NCBI GenBank assembly: GCA_937975725.1
Contig: CALJUL010000060.1
Coordinates: forward strand, 1 to 46,070
DNA from: an uncultured Pseudoxanthomonas sp.
GTDB lineage: Bacteria > Pseudomonadota > Gammaproteobacteria > Xanthomonadales > Xanthomonadaceae
Direction: 5' to 3'
DNA: 46,070 nt
Position 1 is the stretch's first letter; every line of letters starts with the position of its first letter. Of the stretch, positions 23,814-32,092 are shown one piece after another. The position numbers and the translations under genes are program-made. The notes below the pieces were generated by a model, which had not been told where the DNA came from, ran no database searches, and saw only the letters and a list, made by a program, of their open reading frames with translations.

Positions 23814-24575
23814 TCACGCCGAACCCCCGCGCTGCGCCGCGCGTGCGCGGCAGGCGTCGCCGAAGGCGCGGAAGATGGCCAGGTAGAACGGGTTTTCGGC
23901 GACCTTCCATTCCGGATGCCACTGCACGCCAAGCATGAAGGCCGGGCCGTCGTGGCGGAAGGCTTCGACCAGCCCGTCCGGCGCGGTGGCCTCCACGGCC
24001 AGGCCGTCGCCCAGCCGGCGCACGCCCTGCCCGTGCAGCGAATTGACCATGGCGCGCCCGGCGCCGGCGATGCGCGCCAGCAGGCCGTCCGGCGCCAGCG
24101 CGACCTCGTGCGCCGGGCCGTATTGCACGTCCAGCGGATCGTCCTTGTTCTCGCGGTGGTCCATGAAGCCGGGCTGCTCGTGCACCTTCTGGTACAGGCT
24201 GCCGCCGAAGGCCACGTTGACCTCCTGGAAGCCGCGGCAGATCGCCAGCACCGGCACGCCCATCTCCACCGCCAGCGGAATGATCGGCAGGTTGGTGGCG
24301 TCGCGGCGCGGATCGAGCAGGTTGCCCTCGTAGCTGGACTCGTCGCTGTAGTGGTGCGGCTCGATGTTGCTGACCGCCCCGGTCAGCAGCAGGCCGTCCA
24401 GCCCGTCCAGCACGTCGCGCAGCGGCAGCACCGGTTCCAGCGTGGGCACCAGCAGCGGCAGCGCACCGGCCCCATCCACCACCGCGTGCACGTATTTCTC
24501 GCCGACGGCAAGGAAGGGATGCACACCGATGTGCTTGTGGTCGGTCGGCAGACCGACCCGCGGCAGGCGGGTCAT
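23814..24575 (-). CDS. puuD: Gamma-glutamyl-GABA hydrolase (class I amidotransferase-like) PuuD/SpuA
   Basis: A 253-residue hydrolase of the PuuD family, releasing GABA and glutamate from gamma-glutamyl-GABA. The nucleophile Cys lies in VLAICRGFQEVNVAFGG (about 118) and the His-Glu pair in GVQWHPEWK. The frame opens at a TTG (24605), but the ATG at 24575 is preferred: a good promoter, TTGTAA/TAAGTT with 17-base spacing, lies at 24604-24632 and would start transcription near 24597, after the TTG. First gene of the minus-strand spu-like operon. Confidence 0.92.
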   Translation of the reverse strand: MTRLPRVGLPTDHKHIGVHPFLAVGEKYVHAVVDGAGALPLLVPTLEPVLPLRDVLDGLDGLLLTGAVSNIEPHHYSDESSYEGNLLDPRRDATNLPIIPLAVEMGVPVLAICRGFQEVNVAFGGSLYQKVHEQPGFMDHRENKDDPLDVQYGPAHEVALAPDGLLARIAGAGRAMVNSLHGQGVRRLGDGLAVEATAPDGLVEAFRHDGPAFMLGVQWHPEWKVAENPFYLAIFRAFGDACRARAAQRGGSA

Positions 24576-24603
24576 GCGGGAAGGCCGGAAGTGGCTTCGG
24601 GCC

Positions 24604-24635
24604 AACTTAACCCGGCCGTTTTATTTTTACAACAC
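24604..24635 (-). promoter_or_regulatory. Promoter of the puuD/spu operon with candidate PuuR site
   Basis: On the minus strand TTGTAA (24632-24627) and TAAGTT (24609-24604) are separated by 17 bases, a good sigma-70 promoter. The -35 is part of GTGTTGTAAA, which shares GTTGTAAA with the element before the bauA-type gene and resembles GTGTAAAG before puuR. Confidence 0.55.
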
Positions 24636-24733
24636 GGGCCCGCCAAACGACGCTCCAGATTCCCGGATGGTGCGCTGCGGCACCTTTTTCGGGCATTCCA
24701 GGCCGTTTCTTGCCATGCATGCGTTGAGTATTC

Positions 24734-24764
24734 TTGACGGACGAAGCCCTCTGCTAAGCTGCGC
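24734..24764 (+). promoter_or_regulatory. Promoter of the PuuA/SpuB-type ligase gene
   Basis: TTGACG (24734-24739) and TAAGCT (24755-24760) with TG two bases before the -10 make a plausible promoter, with a short spacer of 15. The 12-mer GCTAAGCTGCGC (24753-24764) is repeated exactly at 34790-34801 in the promoter of the bauA-type gene. Confidence 0.5.
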
Positions 24765-24786
24765 CGCAGCCTCCAGGAACGCCACC

Positions 24787-26163
24787 ATGCGCCTCGATTC
24801 CGCGTCCTCCCTGCCCGCCGACGATGCCGCCACGCTGGCGGCGATCCCCGACTGCGAGCAGGTCGACCTGCTGCTGCCGGACATGAACGGCCTGCTGCGC
24901 GGCAAGCGCGTGACCCGCGAGGCGCTGGACAAGGTCTACCGCGACGGCGTGTGCCTGCCGATGTCGCTGATCGCCACCGACATCACCGGCAACACGGTGG
25001 AAGAGACCGGGCTGGGCTACGACATCGGCGACGAGGACCGCATCTGCCGGCCGGTACCCGGCTCGCTGCGGCCGGTGCCGTGGTCGCCGCGCCCGGCAGC
25101 GCAATTGCTGCTGTCGATGGAGAACGCGCAGGGCGGCATGTTCGAGGCCAACCCGCGCGAAGTGCTCAAGCGCGTGCTGGCGCGCTACGCGGCGCGCGGA
25201 CTGAAGCCGGTGGTGGCGGTGGAACTGGAGTTCTACCTGTTCGACCAGCGCACGGACGACGCCGGCCGCCCGCGCACGTCGATCAACCCGGCCACCGGCC
25301 AGCGCAACACCAGCACGCAGGTCTACTACATGGAAGACCTGAACGACTACCGCGGCTTCACCGACGCGGTGGCCGCCGCCTGCCACGCGCAGCGCATCCC
25401 CGCCGACACCGCGGTGGCCGAATACGCGCCGGGCCAGTTCGAGATCAACCTCAAGCACCGCGACGACGCGCTGCTGGCCTGCGACGACGCCCTCTACCTG
25501 AAGCGCGTGATCAAGGCGGTGGCGCAGCAGCAGGGGCTGATGGCCAGCTTCATGGCCAAGCCCTTCGCCGGCCAGGCCGGCAGCGGCATGCACATCCACG
25601 CCAGCGTGCTGGACGCCGACGGCCGCAACGTCTTCGCCTCGCCGCCGCACGCGCCGGCCGACGCGCTGAAGCACGCCATCGGCGGCCTGCAGCGCAGCGA
25701 CCAGGACTGCCTGCTGCTGTTCGCCCCGCACGCCAACAGCTACCGGCGTTTCGTGCTCAACGCCTTCGTGCCGCTCAACGACGTGTGGGGCTACAACAAC
25801 CGCACCGTCGCCATGCGCATCCCGCACAGCGACGAGGCCAACACCCGCATCGAACACCGCATCGCCGGCGCCGACGCCAACGTCTACCTGGTCACCGCCG
25901 CGGTGCTGGCCGGCATGCTGCACGGCATCGAGCAGGGCTTCGATCCCGGCCCGCCGGTCACCGGCAACGCCTACGCGCAGACCGGGATCCGCACCCCGTT
26001 CTGGCGCGAAGCCATCACCTCGTTCATCGGCAGCAGGTTCATCCGCGAGCAGTTCGGCGAATCCTTCCGGCACATCTACGGCCAGCAGAAGCTCAAGGAG
26101 ATGCACAGCTTCTACACCGAGGTGACCGATCTGGAATACGCGTGGTACCTGCGGGCGGTGTGA
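24787..26163 (+). CDS. puuA: Gamma-glutamylputrescine synthetase, PuuA/SpuB type
   Basis: A 458-residue glutamine-synthetase-family ligase that joins glutamate to putrescine with ATP. VDLLLPDMNGLLRGKRV, TGNTVEETGLGYDIGDEDRIC, VELEFYLFDQ, TSTQVYYMEDLND, GQFEINLKH, GSGMHIHASV, NSYRRF and AGADANVYLV all follow E. coli PuuA and Pseudomonas SpuB closely. The ATG at 24787 follows CAGGAA. It is divergent from puuD, and puuB follows after 166 bases. Together with puuB and puuC it forms the first steps of the Puu pathway. The open frame continues upstream but nothing before 24787 looks like protein. Confidence 0.93.
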   Translation: MRLDSASSLPADDAATLAAIPDCEQVDLLLPDMNGLLRGKRVTREALDKVYRDGVCLPMSLIATDITGNTVEETGLGYDIGDEDRICRPVPGSLRPVPWSPRPAAQLLLSMENAQGGMFEANPREVLKRVLARYAARGLKPVVAVELEFYLFDQRTDDAGRPRTSINPATGQRNTSTQVYYMEDLNDYRGFTDAVAAACHAQRIPADTAVAEYAPGQFEINLKHRDDALLACDDALYLKRVIKAVAQQQGLMASFMAKPFAGQAGSGMHIHASVLDADGRNVFASPPHAPADALKHAIGGLQRSDQDCLLLFAPHANSYRRFVLNAFVPLNDVWGYNNRTVAMRIPHSDEANTRIEHRIAGADANVYLVTAAVLAGMLHGIEQGFDPGPPVTGNAYAQTGIRTPFWREAITSFIGSRFIREQFGESFRHIYGQQKLKEMHSFYTEVTDLEYAWYLRAV

Positions 26164-26202
26164 TGCGTCGCCGGCCCCACCTCCCGCGGTGCTTAACCAC
26201 CT

Positions 26203-26325
26203 CGTCCCAGCGCAAGCCGGGACCCATCGCGTTTTTTTCGTCGGACTACGAAGACGCCGGGAAAAGTACAGACAAGGGCAAAGGCGAAGTGGATCCCAAC
26301 CTGCGCTGGAATGACGGGGCGGAGA
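26203..26325. repeat. Imperfect inverted repeat between puuA and puuB
   Basis: CGTCCCAGCGCAAGCCGGGA at about 26205 is roughly complementary to the segment around 26298-26321 (GGATCCCAACCTGCGCTGGA then ATGACG). This is the CGTCATTCCAGCG family of dispersed elements. Its right arm ends just before the puuB ribosome-binding site (GGGGCGGAG), so folding could affect puuB translation. Confidence 0.6.
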
Positions 26326-26329
26326 TGCG

Positions 26330-27622
26330 ATGAGTGCGTCCGCGCCCCCGGGGTCGTATCCCGCCTCCTGGTACGCCGCCAGCGCCACGCCGCTGCCGCC
26401 ACAGCCGGCGCTGGAAGGCCGCATCGACGCCGACGTCTGCATCCTCGGCGCCGGCTATACCGGGCTGTCGGCGGCGCTGGAACTGGCCGAGGCCGGTTAC
26501 CGGGTAGTGGTGCTGGAAGCCGAGCGCATCGGCTGGGGCGCGTCCGGGCGCAACGGCGGGCAGGCCATCGCCGGGTTCGGTTGCGGCGAGGCGGCGCTGG
26601 AAAGGCTGGTCGGCTTCGACGATGCCAAGAAGATGTTCGACCTGTCGGTCGAGGGGCTGCATTGGCTGCGCGGGCGCATCGAGCGCCACGGCATCGCCTG
26701 CGACTGGCGCAACGGCCACGCCACCGTGCCGATCAAGCCGCGCCAGCAGCGCGAGGTGCAGCAGGCGGTGGAGGACTTCAACGTCCGCTACGGCCATCCG
26801 GTGCAATGGTGGGACCACGAGCGCCTGCGCGCCGAACTGGCCAGCGACCGCTACCTGGGCGCGATGTACGACCCGCTCAGCGGCCACCTGCATCCGCTGG
26901 AATACGCCCTGGGCCTGGGCCGCGCCGCGCTGGCGGCGGGGGTGCGCATCTTCGAGCGCTCGCGCGTGACCGCGCTGGTGCGCGGGCCGAGCCCGGTGCT
27001 GAAGACCGCCGCCGGCGAAGTGCGCTGCTCGTTCGCCGTCATCGCCGGCAATGCGCTGCTGCACGGCATCGCCCCGGAACTGGAAGCGCGGATGATGCCG
27101 GTGGGCACCTACGTCGCCGCCACGCCGCCGCTGGGCGCCGAGCGCGCCCGGGCGCTGATCCGCAACGACATGGCGGTGGCCGACACCAACTGGGCGCTGG
27201 ACTACTTCCGCCTCGGCCGCGACCACCGCCTGCTGTTCGGCGGCCGCGCCAGCTATTCCACCCTGCCCCCGCCCAACCTGCGCGGGGTGATGGCACGCCG
27301 CATGCATCGCGTGTTCCCGCAATTACGTGATGTGAGAATCGAATACCTGTGGGGTGGGATGATCGACATCTCGCTCAACCGCGCCCCGCATTGGGGCCGG
27401 CTGGCGCCCAACCTGTACTTCGCCCAGGGGTTTTCCGGCCACGGCGTGATCGCCACCGGGCTGGCCGGCAGCCTGATCGCGCAGGCCATCCGCGGCCAGT
27501 CCGAACGGCTGGACCTGTTCGCGAAGATCCCCCATCGCCCCTTCCCCGGCGGCCGCGCGCTGCGCACGCCCCTGCTGGTGGCGGCGATGGCCTGGTACAA
27601 GCTGCGCGATGCCCTCTGGTAG
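26330..27622 (+). CDS. puuB: Gamma-glutamylputrescine oxidase PuuB
   Basis: A 430-residue FAD-dependent amine oxidase of the DAO family. The dinucleotide-binding motif is ADVCILGAGYTGLSAALELAEAGY (about 34-57) with VVLEAERIGWGASGRNGGQ following, and the C-terminal FAD contact is AQGFSGHGVIATGLAG (about 366-381). It oxidises gamma-glutamylputrescine to gamma-glutamyl-gamma-aminobutyraldehyde with release of ammonia and hydrogen peroxide. GGAG lies before the ATG. Its substrate comes from the upstream ligase and its product goes to PuuC at 32257. Confidence 0.92.
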   Translation: MSASAPPGSYPASWYAASATPLPPQPALEGRIDADVCILGAGYTGLSAALELAEAGYRVVVLEAERIGWGASGRNGGQAIAGFGCGEAALERLVGFDDAKKMFDLSVEGLHWLRGRIERHGIACDWRNGHATVPIKPRQQREVQQAVEDFNVRYGHPVQWWDHERLRAELASDRYLGAMYDPLSGHLHPLEYALGLGRAALAAGVRIFERSRVTALVRGPSPVLKTAAGEVRCSFAVIAGNALLHGIAPELEARMMPVGTYVAATPPLGAERARALIRNDMAVADTNWALDYFRLGRDHRLLFGGRASYSTLPPPNLRGVMARRMHRVFPQLRDVRIEYLWGGMIDISLNRAPHWGRLAPNLYFAQGFSGHGVIATGLAGSLIAQAIRGQSERLDLFAKIPHRPFPGGRALRTPLLVAAMAWYKLRDALW

Positions 27623-27706
27623 GCGACCGCCCGTCCCGGTGCCCCTCAAGTCGGCCGCCCGCGCGCCGATACCGGCAAGGATTCCCTTTCGAACGCCGAC
27701 GAGTCG

Positions 27707-29008
27707 ATGTCGACCGCCCATTGCGCCACCTACGTCGGCAGCCCGGAGCCGCTTCCGCAATGCGTGCTGGTGGTGGAGAACTCGCGCACGCACGCGCGCC
27801 TGATCGGCGAGGCGATCGAGCACAAGCTCGGCCTGCCAGTCGTGCACGCGTCCACGCTGGAGGAGGCGCGGCGGGCACTGGCCCAGCGCGACGACTGGTT
27901 CATGGCCGTCACCAGCCTGGTGCTGGCCGACGGCAGCCACGACGAGGTGGTGGAGTTCTTCCTGTCGCGCAGCCTGCCGACCGTGGTGGTCAGCGGCGTC
28001 TACGACGAGACCCTGCGCGAACAGGTGCTGCGCCGGCAGGTGGTGGACTACGTGCTGAAGAACACCCCGGGCAGCATCGACTACCTGGTGTGGCTGGTGC
28101 AGCGGCTGGAGCGCAACCGGCGCATCGCCGCGCTGGTGGTGGACGATTCGGCCTCGGCCCGCCAGCACGCCGCGGCGCTGCTGTCGCTGTACGGCTTCCA
28201 CGTGCTGGAGGCCGCTGACGGCGAGGCCGGCCTGGCGATGCTGGACGCCCACCCCGACATCCGCCTGGCCATCGTGGACCAGGAAATGCCCGGCATGAAA
28301 GGCCACGAATTCACCCGCCGGCTGCGCGCGCGCCACGCCCGCGACCACCTGGCGATCATCGGCATCTCCGGCACCAGCGACGCCTCGCTGGTGCCGCGCT
28401 TCCTCAAGAGCGGCGCCAACGATTTCCTGCACCTGCCGTTCTCGCGCGAGGAGTTCTTCTGCCGCGTGTCGCAGAACATCGACCAACTGGAACTGATCGG
28501 CTCGCTGCAGGACCTGGCCACCCGCGACTTCCTGACCGGACTGCCCAACCGTCGCCACTTCCTGGCCGAATGCCACGCGCTGCTGCCCAACACGCTGGGC
28601 CGGCAGTTGGCGGTGACGGCCGCGGTCATCGACATCGATCATTTCAAGCTGGTCAACGACACCTGGGGCCACGAGGCCGGCGACCATGCGCTGAAGGCGG
28701 TCGCGCAGGTCGTCGCGCGCCACGCCGGCGCGCAGAACCCGGTGGCGCGCTTCGGCGGCGAGGAGTTCTGCGCGCTGGTGCCCTACATGGGCGAGAGCGA
28801 GGTGATCGAGCATTTCGAGAACCTGCGGCGGCAGATTGAAGCCCTCGAAGTGGACATCGGCACGCGCAAGATCAGGATGACCGTCAGCATCGGCCTGTTC
28901 CGCACCCGCTTCCCCGGCCAGCCGCTGAACCACCTGATCGGCGAAGCCGACCGCCGGCTCTACCTGGCCAAGGCCGCCGGCCGCAACCGCGTGGTCGCCA
29001 CAGGCTAG
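27707..29008 (+). CDS. REC-REC-GGDEF diguanylate cyclase
   Basis: A 433-residue signalling protein. REC1 spans about 19-120 but its phosphorylation site is missing: the position is Ser 70 in AVTSLVLADGS, and the usual acidic pair is reduced to Glu 24. REC2 (about 141-255) keeps the acidic pair D146-D147 and phospho-acceptor D191 (AIVDQEMPG), yet the conserved Lys is Leu 243 in FLHLPF. The GGDEF domain (about 270-431) has an active RFGGEEF (349-354) and DFLTGLPNRR; the five-residue-upstream RxxD inhibitory site is absent. It should make cyclic di-GMP from GTP. No sensor kinase is adjacent. It sits between puuB and a bacteriohemerythrin. Confidence 0.92.
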   Translation: MSTAHCATYVGSPEPLPQCVLVVENSRTHARLIGEAIEHKLGLPVVHASTLEEARRALAQRDDWFMAVTSLVLADGSHDEVVEFFLSRSLPTVVVSGVYDETLREQVLRRQVVDYVLKNTPGSIDYLVWLVQRLERNRRIAALVVDDSASARQHAAALLSLYGFHVLEAADGEAGLAMLDAHPDIRLAIVDQEMPGMKGHEFTRRLRARHARDHLAIIGISGTSDASLVPRFLKSGANDFLHLPFSREEFFCRVSQNIDQLELIGSLQDLATRDFLTGLPNRRHFLAECHALLPNTLGRQLAVTAAVIDIDHFKLVNDTWGHEAGDHALKAVAQVVARHAGAQNPVARFGGEEFCALVPYMGESEVIEHFENLRRQIEALEVDIGTRKIRMTVSIGLFRTRFPGQPLNHLIGEADRRLYLAKAAGRNRVVATG

Positions 29009-29030
29009 GGACTGCCCCCCCCTTTCTTCT

Positions 29031-29134
29031 GTAGGAGCGACGCAAGTCGCGACCTGAAAACCGAAAAACGTAAAGACGCGGATCGACATGGATGGGCCTT
29101 TGCCACGATCGGCCGTTCTCGCTTCCATCCGCGT
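29031..29134. repeat. GTAGGAG-family element and nested inverted repeat
   Basis: GTAGGAGCGACGCAAGTCGCGACC lies at 29031-29054; its cores GCGACG and GTCGC form a small hairpin. ACGCGGAT (29076-29083) and ATCCGCGT (29127-29134) are an inverted pair of the CACGGAT family. The whole 29009-29323 gap contains these repeats and, near its end, the FNR-box promoter; no gene is seen. Confidence 0.6.
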
Positions 29135-29243
29135 TGAAAAGCCTCGCCCCATCCGCACCGACCCATGGCGGCAATACCCCGGCCGCAACTCACATCACTT
29201 CCATGACGTAGCGGGACACTGCCTGCGGCAGATGGTCGCGGCA

Positions 29244-29285
29244 TTGATCGGGATCAATGCCCCTGCCCCGCACCGCGCCTAGATT
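29244..29285 (+). promoter_or_regulatory. FNR/ANR box and -10 of the bacteriohemerythrin promoter
   Basis: TTGATCGGGATCAA at 29244-29257 is a perfect match to the FNR consensus TTGATNNNNATCAA. A TAGATT -10 follows at 29280-29285. If transcription begins near 29292 the box is centred at about -41.5, the class II activation position, leaving a 32-base leader to the ATG at 29324. This points to induction at low oxygen by an FNR-type regulator. Confidence 0.78.
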
Positions 29286-29323
29286 TGCCCCGCATTCCGG
29301 CATCCGCCGACAGGGGAACGCAC

Positions 29324-29785
29324 ATGACACTGCTGATCTGGCAGGAGGACATGGACACCGGCATCGAGGTGATCGACAGCCAGCACCGTCGCATCGTCGA
29401 GATGATCAACCATCTGCACGTCACCCAGAAATCGATGGAGCGCTTCGCCGTGGCCGAAGTGATCGACGAACTGGTGGACTACACGCTCTCCCATTTCGCC
29501 TTCGAGGAAGAACTGATGGAAGAAGCCGGCTACCCGTTCAGTGCGGCGCACCGGCGCGTGCACGAGGTGTTCACCAAGCGCGTATCCGAGTACCGCCTGC
29601 GCTTCGAGGCCGGCGAGGACATCGTGGACGAACTGCGCAGCATGCTCTCGCGCTGGCTGTTCAACCACATCCGCAACGACGACAAGGCCTACGCCGACCA
29701 GGTCAAGCGGCACCTCAACCAGTTCGTCCGCACCCACCAGGAAGGCGGCTGGCTGAGCCGCACCCTCAAGCGCCTGTTCGGCTGA
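29324..29785 (+). CDS. Bacteriohemerythrin
   Basis: A 153-residue single-domain hemerythrin with a non-haem di-iron oxygen-binding site. All ligands are present: H21 (DSQHRRI), H57 and E61 (SHFAFEE), H76 and H80 (HRRVHEV), H115 and D120 (NHIRNDD). The start at 29324 with GGGGAA upstream is preferred to 29285, which would place extra codons before the conserved LLIWQEDMDTGI opening. The family stores or transports oxygen to oxidases or senses it. The gene has a perfect FNR box at class II position. Its last 20 bases overlap the convergent transporter gene. Confidence 0.93.
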   Translation: MTLLIWQEDMDTGIEVIDSQHRRIVEMINHLHVTQKSMERFAVAEVIDELVDYTLSHFAFEEELMEEAGYPFSAAHRRVHEVFTKRVSEYRLRFEAGEDIVDELRSMLSRWLFNHIRNDDKAYADQVKRHLNQFVRTHQEGGWLSRTLKRLFG

Positions 29786-31064
29786 ACGCGACCGGGCGCG
29801 GCATCGCCCACAGCGCCAGCAGCGTCAGCGCCGCCATGCCGGCCAGGTACCAGCCCACCGAGACCAGGCCGAAGCGCTCGCCCAGCCAGGTGGCGATGTA
29901 GGGCGCCGGCGACGCGCCCAGGATGCCGGCCATGTTGAACGCCAGCGAGGCGCCGGTGTAGCGCACGGCGGTGGGGAACATCTCGGCCAGGATGGTGCCG
30001 CAGGGGCCGTAGGTCATGCCCATCGCGCCCAGTCCCAGCGCCAGGAACGCCAGCACGCCGGCGTCGCTGCCGGATTCGAACAGCGGCGCGAACGCGAAAC
30101 CGAAGCCTATGATCAGCACCGTCGCCACGATCATCGCGTTGCGCCGGCCGAAGCGGTCGGCGTACAGCGCCGACAGCGGGATCGTCAGCGCGAAGAACAG
30201 CACGCCGACCATCTGCAGCAGCAGGAAGTGCTCGCGCGTGTAGCCCAGCTTCGACGTGCCCCAACTGAGCGAGAACACCGTCATCAGGTAGAACAGCACG
30301 AAGGTGGCCACCAGCGCGAAGGTGCCGGCGACCAGGGCGAAGGGATGCTCGCGCACGACGTTGAGCATGGGCACTCTGACCCGCTCGTCGCGGTCCAGCG
30401 CCTTCTGGAAGTCGGGCGTCTCGGTGATCCTCAGGCGCACCCACAGGCCCACGAACACCAGCGCCGCGCTGGCGACGAACGGGATGCGCCAGCCCCAGGC
30501 GAGGAATTCGGCGTCGCTCATCAGCTCGGTCAGCAGCAGGAAGATGCCGGTCGAGCACAGGAAGCCGATCGGCGCGCCCAGTTGCGGAAACATGCCGTAC
30601 CACGCGCGCTTGCCCGGCGGCGCGTTCTCGGTGGCCAGCAGCACCGCGCCGCCCCACTCTCCGCCCAGGCCGATGCCCTGCCCCAGCCGGCACAGCGCCA
30701 GCAGCGCCGGCGCTAGGATGCCCACCTGCGCATAGGTCGGCAGCAGGCCGATGACCACGGTGGAGATGCCCATGGTCAGCAACGCCGCCACCAACGTCGC
30801 CTTGCGCCCGATGCGGTCGCCGAAATGCCCGAACAGCGCCGAGCCCACCGGCCGCGCGATGAACGCCAGCGCGAACGTGGCGAAGGACTGCAGCGTGGCG
30901 CTGGCGGGATCGGCCTGCGGGAAGAACAGCTTGGGGAAAACGATCACCGCCGCAGTGGCGTAGATGTAGAAATCGAAGAACTCGATGGTGGTGCCGATCA
31001 GGCTGGCGAACAGCACGCGGCGGGGCGAGTTGGCGGGAGCGGAGGCAACGGCGGTGGCGGTCAT
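29766..31064 (-). CDS. MFS transporter, metabolite:H+ symporter (MHS) family
   Basis: A 432-residue protein with 12 predicted membrane helices. GTTIEFFDFYIYATAA near the N-terminus, GHFGDRIGRKATL (about 83-95) and RLGQGIGLGGEWGGAVLL (about 133-150) are diagnostic of the MHS branch that imports organic acids, betaines or amino-acid-like solutes by proton symport. The exact substrate cannot be told. The ATG at 31064 places the first helix normally; the ribosome-binding site is weak. It overlaps the convergent bacteriohemerythrin gene by 20 bases. Given the neighbourhood, an organic acid from polyamine breakdown is possible, but this is a guess. Confidence 0.9.
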   Translation of the reverse strand: MTATAVASAPANSPRRVLFASLIGTTIEFFDFYIYATAAVIVFPKLFFPQADPASATLQSFATFALAFIARPVGSALFGHFGDRIGRKATLVAALLTMGISTVVIGLLPTYAQVGILAPALLALCRLGQGIGLGGEWGGAVLLATENAPPGKRAWYGMFPQLGAPIGFLCSTGIFLLLTELMSDAEFLAWGWRIPFVASAALVFVGLWVRLRITETPDFQKALDRDERVRVPMLNVVREHPFALVAGTFALVATFVLFYLMTVFSLSWGTSKLGYTREHFLLLQMVGVLFFALTIPLSALYADRFGRRNAMIVATVLIIGFGFAFAPLFESGSDAGVLAFLALGLGAMGMTYGPCGTILAEMFPTAVRYTGASLAFNMAGILGASPAPYIATWLGERFGLVSVGWYLAGMAALTLLALWAMPRPVAFSRTGA

Positions 31065-31555
31065 CGGCGGGCGGGTTCGGGTGCAGGTCCCGATTCTGCC
31101 GCAGGCCGTGCCCGGCGCACCATGCCTGTCGCCGGCCAGGGCCTTTGCCGAACGGTACTGGCACTGGCCGGCGCTTCCATCGGGCGCCAGCCGGGCAACC
31201 GGCCTGTCTGCCTGGCGTGGCCTGGCGCGCCACGGACGCTGCGCTGCCCACCGCCACAGTCGGGCATCAATTGGCGACCAGTGATTGGTGACTGGCGGTT
31301 GCTGGTTACAGGGGTTACTGGTTACTGACTGCTGCTTGCTGCTACCGACTGTCACCGCCCACCCGCCTGCCGGCTGGCTTGGCCTGGCATGCGATGTAGG
31401 CCCGCAGCCGGCAGAGAGGCGGGTGCGCCGGCAGCGCCGCGGGCCAACGCTTCGGCGCATCCGGCGAACGCTTCACCGTGCGGCCCGGCGACATTGGCCG
31501 CACCGTCCCGCCTAATCCGTGCATTCCCTGCATTGAATACGGAGAACGAAACGCT
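31065..31555. other. Large intergenic region with low-complexity repeat
   Basis: About 490 bases without a supported gene. From about 31275 to 31350 the plus strand is a degenerate tandem of TGGTTACT- and GATTGGTGACTGG-like words, then TGCTGCTTGCTGCT. Similar GATTGGTGATTGG runs are common between xanthomonad genes. Promoters of the transporter (minus) and the secreted protein (plus) should be here but are not clear. Confidence 0.5.
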
Positions 31556-31993
31556 ATGTGGGCGATTCCCCTGGTCCTCGCGACCACCGTGGCACCGGCC
31601 CCCGCGCCGGCAGGCACCGATCCGGCCACCATCGCCGCCCTCGAAGCCATCTGCTTCGACTATGTGGACGGCCAGCTCGAAGCCGACCCGGCCCGCGTCG
31701 CCCGCGCGCTGCATCCCGACCTGGCCAAGCGCGCCGTGATCGGCGACACCCCCGACGAACGGCTCGGCCTGCGCCGCATGTCCAAGGAAGAACTGGTCGG
31801 CCTGACCAGGCAGGGTGCGCTGAAGACCCCGCGCGAGCAGTGGAACCGCAGTTGCCGCGTACTCGACGTCGCCGGCAACGCCGCCGCGGTACGCGCGGAA
31901 ACCCCGTGGTTCGTCGATTATTTCCATATGGGCAAGTTCGGCGACCGCTGGGTCATCGTGAACGCCCTGTGGTACAGCAAGCCCCGGGATTGA
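31556..31993 (+). CDS. Secreted NTF2/lumazine-binding-like small protein
   Basis: A 145-residue protein with an N-terminal hydrophobic segment (MWAIPLVLATTVAPAPAPAG), probably a signal peptide. The rest resembles the NTF2-like putative lumazine-binding family: IAALEAICFDYVDGQLEADPARVARALHPDLAKR, then MSKEELV and the C-terminal WFVDYFHMGKFGDRWVIVNALWYSKP. Members are small cone-shaped proteins of unknown function. GGAG lies before the ATG at 31556, which replaces an earlier opening at 31478. Confidence 0.8.
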   Translation: MWAIPLVLATTVAPAPAPAGTDPATIAALEAICFDYVDGQLEADPARVARALHPDLAKRAVIGDTPDERLGLRRMSKEELVGLTRQGALKTPREQWNRSCRVLDVAGNAAAVRAETPWFVDYFHMGKFGDRWVIVNALWYSKPRD

Positions 31994-32068
31994 CCGGAAT
32001 TCCCTAGGGGCCGGGCATGCCCCGGCACACCCTCTGTCCTGGCCGCGAAGCACCATTCGCGCGCGCCT

Positions 32069-32092
32069 GTAGGAGCGGCGTCAGCCGCGACC
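32069..32092. repeat. GTAGGAG-family element
   Basis: A copy of the element reading GTAGGAGCGGCG then TCAGCCGCGACC in the 263-base gap after the NTF2-like gene. GCGGC and GCCGC form its short stem. Nothing else is seen in this gap. Confidence 0.7.

Noticed and set aside
24603..24605. TTG as the start of puuD
   Set aside because: It would lie upstream of the predicted transcription start of the TTGTAA/TAAGTT promoter, and the ATG at 24575 gives a normal N-terminus.
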